Below are positions 6,733-15,048 of a DNA stretch of 33,818 bases, in pieces. The notes under the pieces are model-generated. The model was given only the letters and a program-made list of their open reading frames with translations, was not told where the DNA came from and ran no database searches. Every line of letters begins with the position of its first letter. Within the stretch, counting starts at the first letter, position 1. The DNA lies in NCBI GenBank assembly GCA_030528645.1, contig JAUMYM010000015.1:1-33818 (forward strand). Reading direction: 5' to 3'. This DNA comes from Erysipelotrichaceae bacterium (lineage in GTDB: Bacteria; Bacillota_I; Bacilli_A; Erysipelotrichales; Erysipelotrichaceae). A program made the translations under genes and the position numbers.

Positions 6733-8274
6733 TTACTCAAATTCTATTGTCCCCGGAGGTTTTGAAGTAATATCCAACAGTACACGATTCACGTGTTTCA
6801 CCTCATTTACAATACGATTTGAAATTATAGCTAACACCTCATATGGAATCTTAGCCCAATCTGCTGTCATACCATCAATCGAAGTAACCGCACGAATTGC
6901 CACCGCATAATCATAGGTTCTTTGATCACCCATAACCCCTACAGAACGCATATTTGTTAAAGCTGTAAAGTATTGCCAAATATCTCGATCTAAACCTGCC
7001 TTGGCAATTTCTTCTCTTAAAATCGCATCGGATTCTTTGACAATTTCAAGTTTTTCTTCCGTTACCTCACCCAAGACACGAATCCCTAAACCAGGACCTG
7101 GGAATGGCTGTCTCCACACCATAGATTCCGGTAAACCAAGTTCAATTCCTAACTTACGAACTTCATCTTTAAACAATGTATTTAATGGCTCAATTAACTT
7201 GAATTGCATATCTTCCGGCAAGCCACCTACATTGTGATGCGATTTAATGGTTTGCGCACTATGTGTTCCACTTTCAATCACATCGGTATACAGTGTTCCT
7301 TGTGCTAACCACTTAATATCTTCACCAGCCAACAATTTCTTAACTTCCTCATCAAAAGTATAAATAAATTCATTCCCAATGATTTTACGTTTTGCCTCCG
7401 GATCACTAACACCTTTTAATTTCTCTAAGAAACGTTTCGAAGCATCTACCTTCGTTACATTAATCTTCATGTTTTCCGCAAACATTTCCATAACACCCTT
7501 AGCTTCATCTTTTCTTAGTAAGCCATGATCAATAAACATACAATACAATTGATTTCCAATGGCCTTATGCAATAAGGCTGCCACAACTGAAGAATCAACA
7601 CCACCAGATAATGCCAATAACACTTTATCTTTACCAACTTGTTGACGTATTTTTTCTACTTCTTGTTCAATAAATGATTGCATAGACCAATTATTTTTAG
7701 CCTGACAAATTTCAAAGACAAAATTCTTTAATAAATCCAATCCAAATTCCGAATGTCTTACCTCCGGATGAAATTGTACCGTATAAATCTTTTTTTCCGG
7801 ATTATGACTAGATGCAAATTGACAAGTACTACTTTTCGCATCTGCAACATAGCCATCTGCCAACTGACTTACTTGATCTCCATGTGACATCCATACCACA
7901 TGTTTCTTCGGTAAGCCTTTAAATAGTAATGAATCACTTTCCACTTCAATTTCAGTATAGCCATATTCTTTTTTATGACACGCTTGTACTTTTCCACCAT
8001 GTTCAAAGTGTGTCATCTGCATGCCATAACAAATACCTAAAATAGGAATCCCTGCAGTATAGATTTTCGGATCACATTTCGGTGAATGTTCCTCATAAAC
8101 ACTATTTGGTCCACCACTAAAAATAATCCCCTTGACATCCTTCATACTTAAAATCTCTTCTAAAGTAATCGTATTTGGATGTAACTCACTATACACACCA
8201 AAATCACGAATTCTACGTGCGATTAACTGGTTATATTGACTACCAAAGTCTAAAACTATAATTTTATCCGCCAT
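6733..8274 (-). CDS. guaA: GMP synthase (glutamine-hydrolysing)
   Basis: Makes GMP from XMP, glutamine and ATP, the last step of guanine nucleotide synthesis. The N-terminal class I amidotransferase has its nucleophile in GICYGMQ (C82) and its His/Glu pair in QFHPEV (H169, E171). The ATP-pyrophosphatase domain has the PP-loop [10 protein letters not shown] (220-229), and the C-terminal dimerisation domain holds [13 protein letters not shown]. Its length of 513 aa is normal. AGGAGG lies upstream of the ATG. The protein ends TIEFE where many homologues end IEWE. The gene follows the purine permease on the same strand but is separated from it by a hairpin. The accessory island lies directly past its terminator; the 3' end of guaA is a known integration hotspot in other bacteria. 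Confidence 0.98.
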   Translation of the reverse strand: MADKIIVLDFGSQYNQLIARRIRDFGVYSELHPNTITLEEILSMKDVKGIIFSGGPNSVYEEHSPKCDPKIYTAGIPILGICYGMQMTHFEHGGKVQACHKKEYGYTEIEVESDSLLFKGLPKKHVVWMSHGDQVSQLADGYVADAKSSTCQFASSHNPEKKIYTVQFHPEVRHSEFGLDLLKNFVFEICQAKNNWSMQSFIEQEVEKIRQQVGKDKVLLALSGGVDSSVVAALLHKAIGNQLYCMFIDHGLLRKDEAKGVMEMFAENMKINVTKVDASKRFLEKLKGVSDPEAKRKIIGNEFIYTFDEEVKKLLAGEDIKWLAQGTLYTDVIESGTHSAQTIKSHHNVGGLPEDMQFKLIEPLNTLFKDEVRKLGIELGLPESMVWRQPFPGPGLGIRVLGEVTEEKLEIVKESDAILREEIAKAGLDRDIWQYFTALTNMRSVGVMGDQRTYDYAVAIRAVTSIDGMTADWAKIPYEVLAIISNRIVNEVKHVNRVLLDITSKPPGTIEFE

Positions 8275-8288
8275 ACTTCCTCCTATAC

Positions 8289-8318
8289 AAAAGTGGATTG
8301 TTTCAGCAACCCACTTTT
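8289..8318 (-). terminator. Hairpin between the purine permease gene and guaA
   Basis: AAAAGTGG (8289-8296) pairs with CCACTTTT (8311-8318) across a 14-base loop. On the minus strand it ends in TTTTG and abuts the guaA ribosome binding site, so it may terminate the permease transcript, attenuate guaA, or both. Confidence 0.6.
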
Positions 8319-8339
8319 ATTTTACTATAAATTATTCAA

Positions 8340-9665
8340 TTAAACGATAAAGTTAATGATAAAAATAATATCTAATACATATACAACCCACTTAATATCC
8401 TTCATTTTCCCTGAAGCAAGTTGCATAATTGTATAAGCTAAGAACCCTACTGCAATTCCATCTGAAATTGAGTAAGATAAAATCATTGTAATAATGGTAA
8501 TAAATGCCGCAACACTTACTGAGAAATCATCCCATTCAATTTGACCAAGTTGTTGTGCCATTAGTACCCCAACAATAATTAATGAAGGAGCTGTAACTGC
8601 ACTTGTAACCACTCCTAATAAAGGATAAAAGAACACAGATAAGAAGAAACAAACACCTGTTACAACAGCCGTTAAACCGGTACGTCCACCAGCGGCAACC
8701 CCTGAACCTGATTCAATAAATGAAGTAACCGTACTTGTACCAAGTGTAGCACCTACTACCGTTCCTACTGAATCCGCAAGTAACGCTTTTTCGATATTTT
8801 TCATTTCACCTGCTTCATTCACTAAACCAATTTTATTACCAATTGCCACTAATGTTCCTGCTGTATCAAAGAAGTCAACGAATAAGAATGAGAAAATAAC
8901 CAAGACTACTTTTGAGCTTGAGAATAATTCTTGGAAACCTTGCACAAAGCTACCAATTAATGAGAAATCTAAATCTAATGAGAATACCCCGGTAGGTGTT
9001 GTTGGAAGTGGTGCACTTACTCCCACTAAGCCCATAGCTCCCATAATAATACCAATCATTGCGGTTAACACGATACCAAAGAATACCGCTCCATTTACCT
9101 TACGAGCAATTAAAATAACTGTAATAATAATACCAATGATGGATAATAAGACTGTTGGATCTTTAAAATCACCTAAGCCTACAAATGTTGCCGGATTCGC
9201 AACAACCATACCTGCATTTTTAAAACCAATGAAGGCAATAAAGAAACCAATACCAGCTCCAATTGCTAATTTTAAGTTTTTAGGAATTGAATTGATAATG
9301 TGTTTACGAATTCCTGTTACAGAAATAAACAGGAAGATTAAACCTGATACAAAGACTGCAGCTAATGCAGCTTGCCAAGAAAAACCGTATGTTAAACATA
9401 CTGTATAAGTAAAGAATGCATTTACACCCATCCCCGGTGCCAATGCTACCGGATAGTTGGCTAAAACCCCCATTAAAAGACACGCAATTCCGGAAGAGAT
9501 AGCCGTTGCCAAGAATACTCCTTGTTCATTCATTCCTGTTTGTGATAACATTCCTGGATTGACCGCCAAGATATACGCCATTGCTAAGAATGTTGTAAGA
9601 CCAGCAATCACTTCAGTTTTGATGCTTGTTTTGTTGTCATGTAGTTTGAATAACTTTTCTAACAT
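8340..9665 (-). CDS. pbuG: Guanine/hypoxanthine permease, NCS2 family (AzgA/PbuG type)
   Basis: This 441-aa polytopic membrane protein imports purine bases, probably guanine and hypoxanthine, by proton symport. The start is conserved for the subfamily: MLEKLFKL, then TEVIAGLTTFLAMAYILAVNP. Other markers are ALAPGMGVNAFFTYTV, AIGAGIGFFIAFIGF, the FVDFFDTAGTLVAIG stretch, and ESGSGVAAGGRTGL. The ATG at 9665 has GGGG about eight bases upstream; a longer frame to 9797 runs through the riboswitch and is rejected. Expression is controlled by the guanine riboswitch and its terminator just upstream, which fits salvage of guanine. guaA follows and makes the same end nucleotide. Confidence 0.93.
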   Translation of the reverse strand: MLEKLFKLHDNKTSIKTEVIAGLTTFLAMAYILAVNPGMLSQTGMNEQGVFLATAISSGIACLLMGVLANYPVALAPGMGVNAFFTYTVCLTYGFSWQAALAAVFVSGLIFLFISVTGIRKHIINSIPKNLKLAIGAGIGFFIAFIGFKNAGMVVANPATFVGLGDFKDPTVLLSIIGIIITVILIARKVNGAVFFGIVLTAMIGIIMGAMGLVGVSAPLPTTPTGVFSLDLDFSLIGSFVQGFQELFSSSKVVLVIFSFLFVDFFDTAGTLVAIGNKIGLVNEAGEMKNIEKALLADSVGTVVGATLGTSTVTSFIESGSGVAAGGRTGLTAVVTGVCFFLSVFFYPLLGVVTSAVTAPSLIIVGVLMAQQLGQIEWDDFSVSVAAFITIITMILSYSISDGIAVGFLAYTIMQLASGKMKDIKWVVYVLDIIFIINFIV

Positions 9666-9702
9666 TTGAAAAACCCCTCTTCTATTAAAACAATTCACCA
9701 AA

Positions 9703-9726
9703 TAAAAAAATGCTCGAGAAAGCATT
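9703..9726 (-). terminator. Riboswitch expression-platform terminator
   Basis: On the minus strand AATGCT, loop TTCTCG, AGCATT, then a run of seven T. It lies 17 bases after the aptamer and about 38 before the permease start, so ligand binding would stop transcription here. Confidence 0.8.
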
Positions 9727-9743
9727 AAAAAAATCACTTTCAT

Positions 9744-9806
9744 CGTAGAGCCAACATTTAAGGTATCGGCGTAGAAACTCTTGCGCCATATTCGCAAGAA
9801 TATACG
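9744..9806 (-). ncRNA. Guanine-sensing purine riboswitch aptamer
   Basis: Read on the minus strand: P1 CGTA pairs with TACG, and P2 is CTTGCG / CGCAAG enclosing the loop AATATGG. The core GTTTCTAC follows, then P3 GCCGAT / GTTGGC with loop ACCTTAAAT. The specificity base before the P1 3' strand aligns to C74 of the xpt aptamer (GGC-T-C-TACG), which indicates guanine or hypoxanthine rather than adenine. Alignment was by eye. The gene downstream is a purine permease. Confidence 0.92.
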
Positions 9807-9873
9807 GTGTTTTTGTTTTACTTGGCTATTATATCATAATAAATAAAAGTTTAAAGTCCTAAAAAGAAATTTT

Positions 9874-10758
9874 TTACTTTTTTAAGAAATTATCCAATCG
9901 TTTCGGATTTACCTGTGCAATTAAAACAGCTACAAAAACAATGATACAACCAACCATTTGCTTCATTGTTAATACCTCTTGTAAAATGAGAAAACCAAAG
10001 ATAACACTAAAGACAGACTCTAGTGACATAATAATAGAAGAAACCGTTGCTTCAATATGCGTTTGACCAATGATTTGTGCGGTAAAGCCAATCCCTGTTG
10101 ATAATACCCCTAAATATAAAAGCGGAAAAATAGTCTTACTTAAATAAAAATCCACCTGTTGTTCAAACAACAACATGCATATAACATTTAATAAACCACC
10201 AATCAAAAATTGATACACCGCAAAACGAATGCCATTTAGCTTTAATGCAAAACGCTCAACAAAAACAATCTGCAAGCCCCAAAACATAGCTCCGATAAAA
10301 CAATAAATATCTCCAAGATTAATACTAAAGTTTTCATTGACACACAAGACATACGTACCAATTAACGCGAATACAATTGCGATAATGGTAATCGGATGAA
10401 GCTTTCTACGATACATGATTAAAGTAATCATAGGTACCGCAACCACATAAAGTGTTGTAATAAAACCACTTTTCCCAACACTTGTCATACTTACCCCTAG
10501 TTGTTGAAAATATGAGGCAATAAATAAGGCCCCACCACACAATAAACCTGCCCAAAGATATGGGAAAAGCGTATCTTTTTTCATTTGTTTACGCTTTAAG
10601 AAATAATAAGGTAATATCGTTAAAAAACCCAAAAGATAACGAATGGCATTTACTCCAAAAGCTCCAATGTATTGACTTGTGACACTTTGAGCAACAAAGG
10701 CCGCACCCCAAATCATGGTTGTTAAAAATAAAAATAAGGTCGCTGCCTGCTTTGACAT
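9874..10758 (-). CDS. EamA/DMT-family transporter
   Basis: This 294-aa protein has about ten hydrophobic segments in two EamA-type repeats, each with a conserved start (ATLFLFLTTMIWGAAFVAQS, about residues 5-24, and GDIYCFIGAMFWGLQIVFVE, about 149-168). The family exports or imports metabolites such as amino acids or nucleotide sugars; the substrate cannot be read from sequence. GGAAG precedes the ATG. An extended -10 (TGTTATAAT, 10793-10785) overlaps the T-tail of the nrdG terminator, so the gene likely has its own start point. No terminator is obvious after it. A short Lys-rich tail ends the protein. Confidence 0.88.
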   Translation of the reverse strand: MSKQAATLFLFLTTMIWGAAFVAQSVTSQYIGAFGVNAIRYLLGFLTILPYYFLKRKQMKKDTLFPYLWAGLLCGGALFIASYFQQLGVSMTSVGKSGFITTLYVVAVPMITLIMYRRKLHPITIIAIVFALIGTYVLCVNENFSINLGDIYCFIGAMFWGLQIVFVERFALKLNGIRFAVYQFLIGGLLNVICMLLFEQQVDFYLSKTIFPLLYLGVLSTGIGFTAQIIGQTHIEATVSSIIMSLESVFSVIFGFLILQEVLTMKQMVGCIIVFVAVLIAQVNPKRLDNFLKK

Positions 10759-10784
10759 TCTAACACTTCCTTTTCCAATACAGT

Positions 10785-10793
10785 ATTATAACA
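10785..10793 (-). promoter_or_regulatory. Extended -10 promoter of the EamA gene
   Basis: Minus-strand TGTTATAAT lies 26 bases before the ATG, directly behind the nrdG terminator hairpin and sharing its T-tail. Any -35 contact would lie in the hairpin. Confidence 0.45.
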
Positions 10794-10820
10794 AAAAAGT
10801 ATAGTTTATCACTATACTTT
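10793..10820 (-). terminator. Intrinsic terminator of nrdD-nrdG
   Basis: AAAGTATAGT pairs with ACTATACTTT (10 bp, 5-base loop), followed by T residues on the minus strand. The nrdG stop codon (10814-10812) lies inside the stem. Confidence 0.85.
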
Positions 10821-11312
10821 AAATAAAACGACTTCATTTTGTTTCAATGTTTCAACAACATCAATGACTCTTTGATTACTACTCCCTTTAAACTTATTAT
10901 TCATAGATTTTAGATGATCTACAAACAAACCATCTACTAACACATCAATGTTATGTAAGATTTCATCAATCATCGGATGTTGAAATGCTCGTAATTGTTC
11001 ATACGTATAACCTGTATATATCCAAATGTTAAAGAAAGGATGAATCTGTTTTACTATCTCTACGATTGCCTCTACTTGTGCAAAAGGCTCTCCTCCTGAA
11101 ATCGTAACACCATCGTGATAGCTTCTTTTTAAAAGATCCTTCACAACATCCTCTACTTCCCTTTCATAACGAGGTTCAAAAGCCCAAGTGTGAGGATTAT
11201 GACAACCGAAACAATGATGCGGACATCCTTGTGTCCAAACCACTTGACGTAGTCCTATACCATCTACCACACTATCAAACTGAATACTACAAGCTAAATT
11301 AATCTTAACCAT
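10812..11312 (-). CDS. nrdG: Anaerobic ribonucleoside-triphosphate reductase activating protein
   Basis: This 166-aa radical SAM enzyme installs the glycyl radical on NrdD. The [4Fe-4S] ligands are C30, C34 and C37 in TQGCPHHCFGCHNPHTW, the usual CxxxCxxC. The SAM-binding GGE motif appears in TISGGEPFAQ, and VVDGIGLRQVVW near the N-terminus is typical of NrdG. It overlaps the end of nrdD by eight bases, so translation is likely coupled and the pair is one operon. Length and motifs are complete. The iron-sulfur cluster needs anaerobic conditions. Confidence 0.96.
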   Translation of the reverse strand: MVKINLACSIQFDSVVDGIGLRQVVWTQGCPHHCFGCHNPHTWAFEPRYEREVEDVVKDLLKRSYHDGVTISGGEPFAQVEAIVEIVKQIHPFFNIWIYTGYTYEQLRAFQHPMIDEILHNIDVLVDGLFVDHLKSMNNKFKGSSNQRVIDVVETLKQNEVVLFKV

Positions 11313-13575
11313 GTTTTACACGATCATGTTCTTCTGCTTTTTTCGCATTATTGAAACGATCAAGGGTACCTACTAAATATCCTGTAATACGACGAATACG
11401 CTCAAATGGCATCTCACTTGTTTCTTGACGATGACAATTTGGACATGCGTCATGAATGATACCATTATATCCACATACCGGATCACGATCCAATGGATGG
11501 TTAATTGCACCATAACCAATATTGGTTTCACGCATAATACGCACTAACTTTTCAAAAGCCTCTAAGTTATTACTTAAGTCTCCATCCACTTCAATGTAAG
11601 AGATATGTCCGGCATTAGTAAGTGGATGATATGCTGCTTCTAAACGCATTTTATTATAAGCATCAATGTTGTAATACACAGGAACATGGAAGGAATTTGT
11701 ATAGTATTCCTTATCTGTAATATGCTTAATTTCACCATAGATTTCTTTATCCAACTTAATGAAACGTCCAGATAAGCCTTCTGCCGGTGTTGCAAGTAGT
11801 GAGAAATTTAACCCTGTTTCTGTAGCATAATCATCACAACGCTTACGCATCTTTGTAATGATTTCAACCCCTAATTTTTGACTTGCTTCATCTTCTCCAT
11901 GATGTTTTCCTGTTAAGGCAATCAATGTTTCAGCAAGCCCAATAAAACCGATAGATAATGTACCTTCAATTAATACGGATTCTAATGTATCATTGACACC
12001 TAATTTCTTAGAACCTAACCATACCCCCTGTTGCATCAAGAACGGGAAATTCTTAACCTTCTTATTACATTGAACACGATAACGTTCTAGTAATTGTTTT
12101 TTACACAAATCCATGATGTCAAATAATTCTTTATAAAATCCATCCAGATCCGTTTCCTTATTTAACACCAAACCATGCTTAATACCTAGACGTACTAAAT
12201 TGACCGATGTAAATGATAGATTACCTCTACCAACCACAATACCGTCATGTTCTTTTACAGCCGTATTTCCAATTACACGTGTACGACATCCCATATACGT
12301 ACATTCCGTTTCCGGTCTACCTTCTTTGTAATATTGCAAATTAAATGGTGCATCGATAAATGAAAAGTTTGGAAACATACGTTTACTTGAACAACGAATA
12401 CTTAATTTGAATAAATCATAGTTTGGATCCTCTTGGAAATAATTAATACCCTCTTTTACTTTAAAAATTAAAATTGGGAAAATCGCTGTTTCATGATTTC
12501 CTAAACCGGCTTCCATCGCCAAAATTAAATTCTTAGAAACCATACGTCCTTTTAATGAAGTATCCGTACCAAAGTTAATTGATGAAAATGGAACTTGTGC
12601 TCCTGCTCTTGAGTGCATTGTATTTAAATTATGAACAATTCCTTCCATCGCTTGATAAGTTTGACGATCTGTTAAAGCTAAGGCTTTATCAAAAATAATC
12701 TTTAAATCGTCATAACCATCGATTTGGTATAAGTCCTCTAATTGGTTGATTTTTTCAAGCAACACATCCAATTCCGTTTGATGGTTTCCTGTAAAATCGA
12801 CATAATCTTTTAAAATACTACGATAGTTTTTCTTAAATGATAATAAAACACCCGGAGCCATATAGTAATCAAACATTGGTATAGATTGACCCCCATGTTG
12901 ATCATTTTGATTTGACTGTATTGCAATCGCCGCAAGCGCTGCATAGCTGGCAATGGATTTTGGCTCTCTTAAAAAACCATGCCCAGTATTAAAGCCACCC
13001 TTGAATAACTTATCCAATGGAATTTGATTACATGTCGTTGTTCCCATCGGATAAAAATCCATATCATGAATATGAATGTCACCTTGATTATGCGCTTTAG
13101 CAACTTCACGATCTAAACAATAAGAAGTTGTATAAGCTTTCGATAATGTACTACCATACTTTAACATCATACCCATTGCACTATCGCCATTGATATTGGC
13201 ATTTTCACGCTTTTCATCCACTTCATTTGCTTCTTTAATACCAAAATCCTCTAACGTTTTTAATAAGCGATGTTGCCCACTTGTAAAGTAATCACGAGCC
13301 ATGGCACGCTTTTGACGATAGCTTTTAAATGACTTATAGACATCAACAAAACCAAGCTCTACCAATGCATCTTCCACACAGTCTTGAATACGTTCGATTT
13401 CAATTTTATTGATGTTTAAAGCATTTAATTTTTGAATCGTTAAATCCAGAACCTTTAAAATAGACTCTTCATCATAATTAGATACAGAATGAAAGCCTTT
13501 TTCAATAGCCTTTTGTATTTTAGATGGATTAAATTTTACAACTTGTCCATTGCGTTTAATGATTTCAAACTCCAT
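11305..13575 (-). CDS. nrdD: Anaerobic (class III) ribonucleoside-triphosphate reductase
   Basis: This 756-aa enzyme reduces NTPs to dNTPs without oxygen. An ATP-cone regulatory domain comes first (KRNGQVVKFNPSKIQKAIEKGF, about residues 7-28, to about 90). The catalytic barrel includes TTTCNQIPLD and the YMGCRTRVIGN stretch, with a likely active-site Cys. A C-terminal zinc site has C701, C711 and C714 visible. The glycyl radical is in RITGYL (G732), followed by the standard basic tail ending RVKHG. AGGAGG lies upstream of the ATG. A -10 element and a perfect palindrome lie upstream. nrdG follows with an eight-base overlap. Aerobic NrdAB is not seen in this window. Confidence 0.97.
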   Translation of the reverse strand: MEFEIIKRNGQVVKFNPSKIQKAIEKGFHSVSNYDEESILKVLDLTIQKLNALNINKIEIERIQDCVEDALVELGFVDVYKSFKSYRQKRAMARDYFTSGQHRLLKTLEDFGIKEANEVDEKRENANINGDSAMGMMLKYGSTLSKAYTTSYCLDREVAKAHNQGDIHIHDMDFYPMGTTTCNQIPLDKLFKGGFNTGHGFLREPKSIASYAALAAIAIQSNQNDQHGGQSIPMFDYYMAPGVLLSFKKNYRSILKDYVDFTGNHQTELDVLLEKINQLEDLYQIDGYDDLKIIFDKALALTDRQTYQAMEGIVHNLNTMHSRAGAQVPFSSINFGTDTSLKGRMVSKNLILAMEAGLGNHETAIFPILIFKVKEGINYFQEDPNYDLFKLSIRCSSKRMFPNFSFIDAPFNLQYYKEGRPETECTYMGCRTRVIGNTAVKEHDGIVVGRGNLSFTSVNLVRLGIKHGLVLNKETDLDGFYKELFDIMDLCKKQLLERYRVQCNKKVKNFPFLMQQGVWLGSKKLGVNDTLESVLIEGTLSIGFIGLAETLIALTGKHHGEDEASQKLGVEIITKMRKRCDDYATETGLNFSLLATPAEGLSGRFIKLDKEIYGEIKHITDKEYYTNSFHVPVYYNIDAYNKMRLEAAYHPLTNAGHISYIEVDGDLSNNLEAFEKLVRIMRETNIGYGAINHPLDRDPVCGYNGIIHDACPNCHRQETSEMPFERIRRITGYLVGTLDRFNNAKKAEEHDRVKHG

Positions 13576-13605
13576 AATAAACCTCCTTTAAATAAGAAAT
13601 GGATA

Positions 13606-13627
13606 ATTAGTTGGATTTCCAACTAAT
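13606..13627. promoter_or_regulatory. Palindromic operator candidate upstream of nrdD
   Basis: ATTAGTTGG - ATTT - CCAACTAAT is a perfect 9-bp inverted repeat with a 4-base centre. A minus-strand TATAAT lies at 13649-13644, so the repeat would fall about 10 to 31 bases after the start of transcription, a usual repressor position. It does not resemble a pair of NrdR boxes. An mRNA leader hairpin is the alternative. Confidence 0.5.
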
Positions 13628-13660
13628 CATATCCGGTAAACAGATTATAACGTAAACTAT

Positions 13661-13697
13661 AAAAAAAGAAAAGACTTTTTATATAATAAGTCTTTTC
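13661..13697 (-). terminator. Intrinsic terminator of the YitT-family gene
   Basis: GAAAAGACTT pairs with AAGTCTTTTC (10 bp) across a 10-base loop, with seven T following on the minus strand. The gene's stop codon (13681-13679) is in the loop. Confidence 0.88.
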
Positions 13698-14548
13698 TCA
13701 TACCCTCCTGAAACAGAATCCAATTCACTTTCAATCACAAAGGCTTTTGGATCAAGTTCACGAATCATCGCCTTAATACGACTGACTTCATATTTACTTA
13801 CAACTGTGACTAACACCTCTGTATCTTCATCCGTATAAGCACCTTGCCCATGCCAATAAGTAACACCACGTTTAAAATCATGATTGATATGTTTTTTAAT
13901 CATCTTATTTTTGGTAAAAATCATTAAAGAAATCTCAATATTTTGTAAATGCACCTTATCGGCAACAATTGCCATTATAGTAACATAAATCACACTGTAA
14001 ATAGCGATATTTAAATTAAATAAAATGGCACAAAATGTAAATACAAAACAGTTAAAAACAATATTAAACTTACCTACACTAAAATTCTTCTTTTTTAATG
14101 TAATAAACATCCCTAATATATCAATACCGCCACAACTTGAACCACTCAACAATGTCATCCCAACACCAAAGCCACTTAAAATACCACCGATGGTACATGA
14201 TGCAAGGGGATCTTCTAAGATTGCCTTGGTTGGTACCGGTATTAAGCTAAAGGCAATGGTTTGCACAATAACACTAAATATTGTTCCTACAAAAAATTTC
14301 TTTGATAGACTACGATATGCCAACACAAATAAAGGAACATTGAATGCGAAATTAATCAAACCTGCAATATCAAAAGAAAACTGTATGCCTAAATAATTTT
14401 GAAGCAAGGTACGAATAATTTGGGAAACACCAATCAAACCACCATTATACAAACCAGCCGGCACAATAAAAAAGTTAATGCTGATCACAAATAAAAGTGC
14501 CCCAACTAAAATTAAACTCATTTTTTTCATATCCATCGTTTTTTTCAT
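13679..14548 (-). CDS. YitT-family membrane protein with C-terminal DUF2179 domain
   Basis: About 289 aa. Five or six membrane segments occupy residues about 10-190, with the family glycine-rich patches FFIVPAGLYNGGLIGVSQII and GMTLLSGSSCGGIDILGM. A soluble DUF2179 domain follows, from about 205 (FKRGVTYWHGQGAYT and EVLVTVVSKYEVSRIKAMI). The transported or sensed ligand of this widespread Firmicute family is unknown. The ATG at 14548 was chosen because AGAGG lies seven bases upstream; the ATG at 14569 has none. It stands alone between two terminators. Confidence 0.88.
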   Translation of the reverse strand: MKKTMDMKKMSLILVGALLFVISINFFIVPAGLYNGGLIGVSQIIRTLLQNYLGIQFSFDIAGLINFAFNVPLFVLAYRSLSKKFFVGTIFSVIVQTIAFSLIPVPTKAILEDPLASCTIGGILSGFGVGMTLLSGSSCGGIDILGMFITLKKKNFSVGKFNIVFNCFVFTFCAILFNLNIAIYSVIYVTIMAIVADKVHLQNIEISLMIFTKNKMIKKHINHDFKRGVTYWHGQGAYTDEDTEVLVTVVSKYEVSRIKAMIRELDPKAFVIESELDSVSGGYEKRLII

Positions 14549-14581
14549 AGTTTTTCCTCTAAGTGACATTGTACTACAAAA

Positions 14582-14607
14582 TAAAAATTAGTCTATATTA
14601 GACTAAT
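14582..14607 (-). terminator. Intrinsic terminator of the cyclophilin gene
   Basis: ATTAGTCTA - 3 bases - TAGACTAAT is a perfect 9-bp stem followed by TTTT on the minus strand. The gene's TAG (14605-14603) is part of the stem. Confidence 0.85.
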
Positions 14608-15034
14608 CAAATACTTCCACCTTACTCATAACATCACCATTGACCATGTTTAAAACAGCCGGCAAATTATCCGTCACTTGACCAAATACTGTATGAACAC
14701 CATCCAAGTGCGGTTGTGGGGTGTGAACGATAAAGAATTGACAACAACCCGTATCTTTTCCGGCATGCGCCATTGATAGAGCTCCCGGAATATGCGTAAG
14801 TGGATTATTCAATGTTTCACACTTTATCGTATAGCCAAGTCCACCAGTCCCTGTACCATAAGGACACCCTCCTTGTGATACGAAATTTTTAATTACTCGA
14901 TGAAACGTTTTCCCATTGTAGTAGCCTTCTTTAATAAGCTTCACAAAATTTTCAACGGTTTTAGGTGCATATTCCGGATAGAGCTCAAATGGCAGCTCTA
15001 CACCAGTTTGTAGTGTAATTTTTCCTTTAATCAT
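14603..15034 (-). CDS. Cyclophilin-type peptidyl-prolyl cis-trans isomerase
   Basis: This 143-aa single-domain cyclophilin, without a signal peptide, is probably a cytoplasmic folding catalyst. Core motifs include the FHRV of the active site ([13 protein letters not shown], with catalytic Arg), GALSMAH, the CQFFI strand, [12 protein letters not shown] and the closing strand VEVFD. The ATG at 15034 has AAGGAGAG six bases upstream; a TTG at 15058 would extend it and is rejected. The ABC-F gene ends 14 bases earlier on the same strand, so the two are probably cotranscribed. Confidence 0.94.
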   Translation of the reverse strand: MIKGKITLQTGVELPFELYPEYAPKTVENFVKLIKEGYYNGKTFHRVIKNFVSQGGCPYGTGTGGLGYTIKCETLNNPLTHIPGALSMAHAGKDTGCCQFFIVHTPQPHLDGVHTVFGQVTDNLPAVLNMVNGDVMSKVEVFD

Positions 15035-15048
15035 CGTATTCTCTCCTT

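Noticed and set aside
6595-6735. Search for a direct repeat of the guaA 3' end as an attachment site
   Set aside because: TTTACTC-like fragments recur by chance in this AT-rich spacer; no repeat of more than about eight bases was found, so no att site is claimed.
9666-9797. Longer N-terminus for the purine permease
   Set aside because: It would translate the riboswitch and its terminator; the conserved permease start and ribosome binding site are at 9665.
14025-14396. 123-codon plus-strand open frame
   Set aside because: It is antisense to the membrane segments of the YitT-family gene; the composition is that of a shadow frame.
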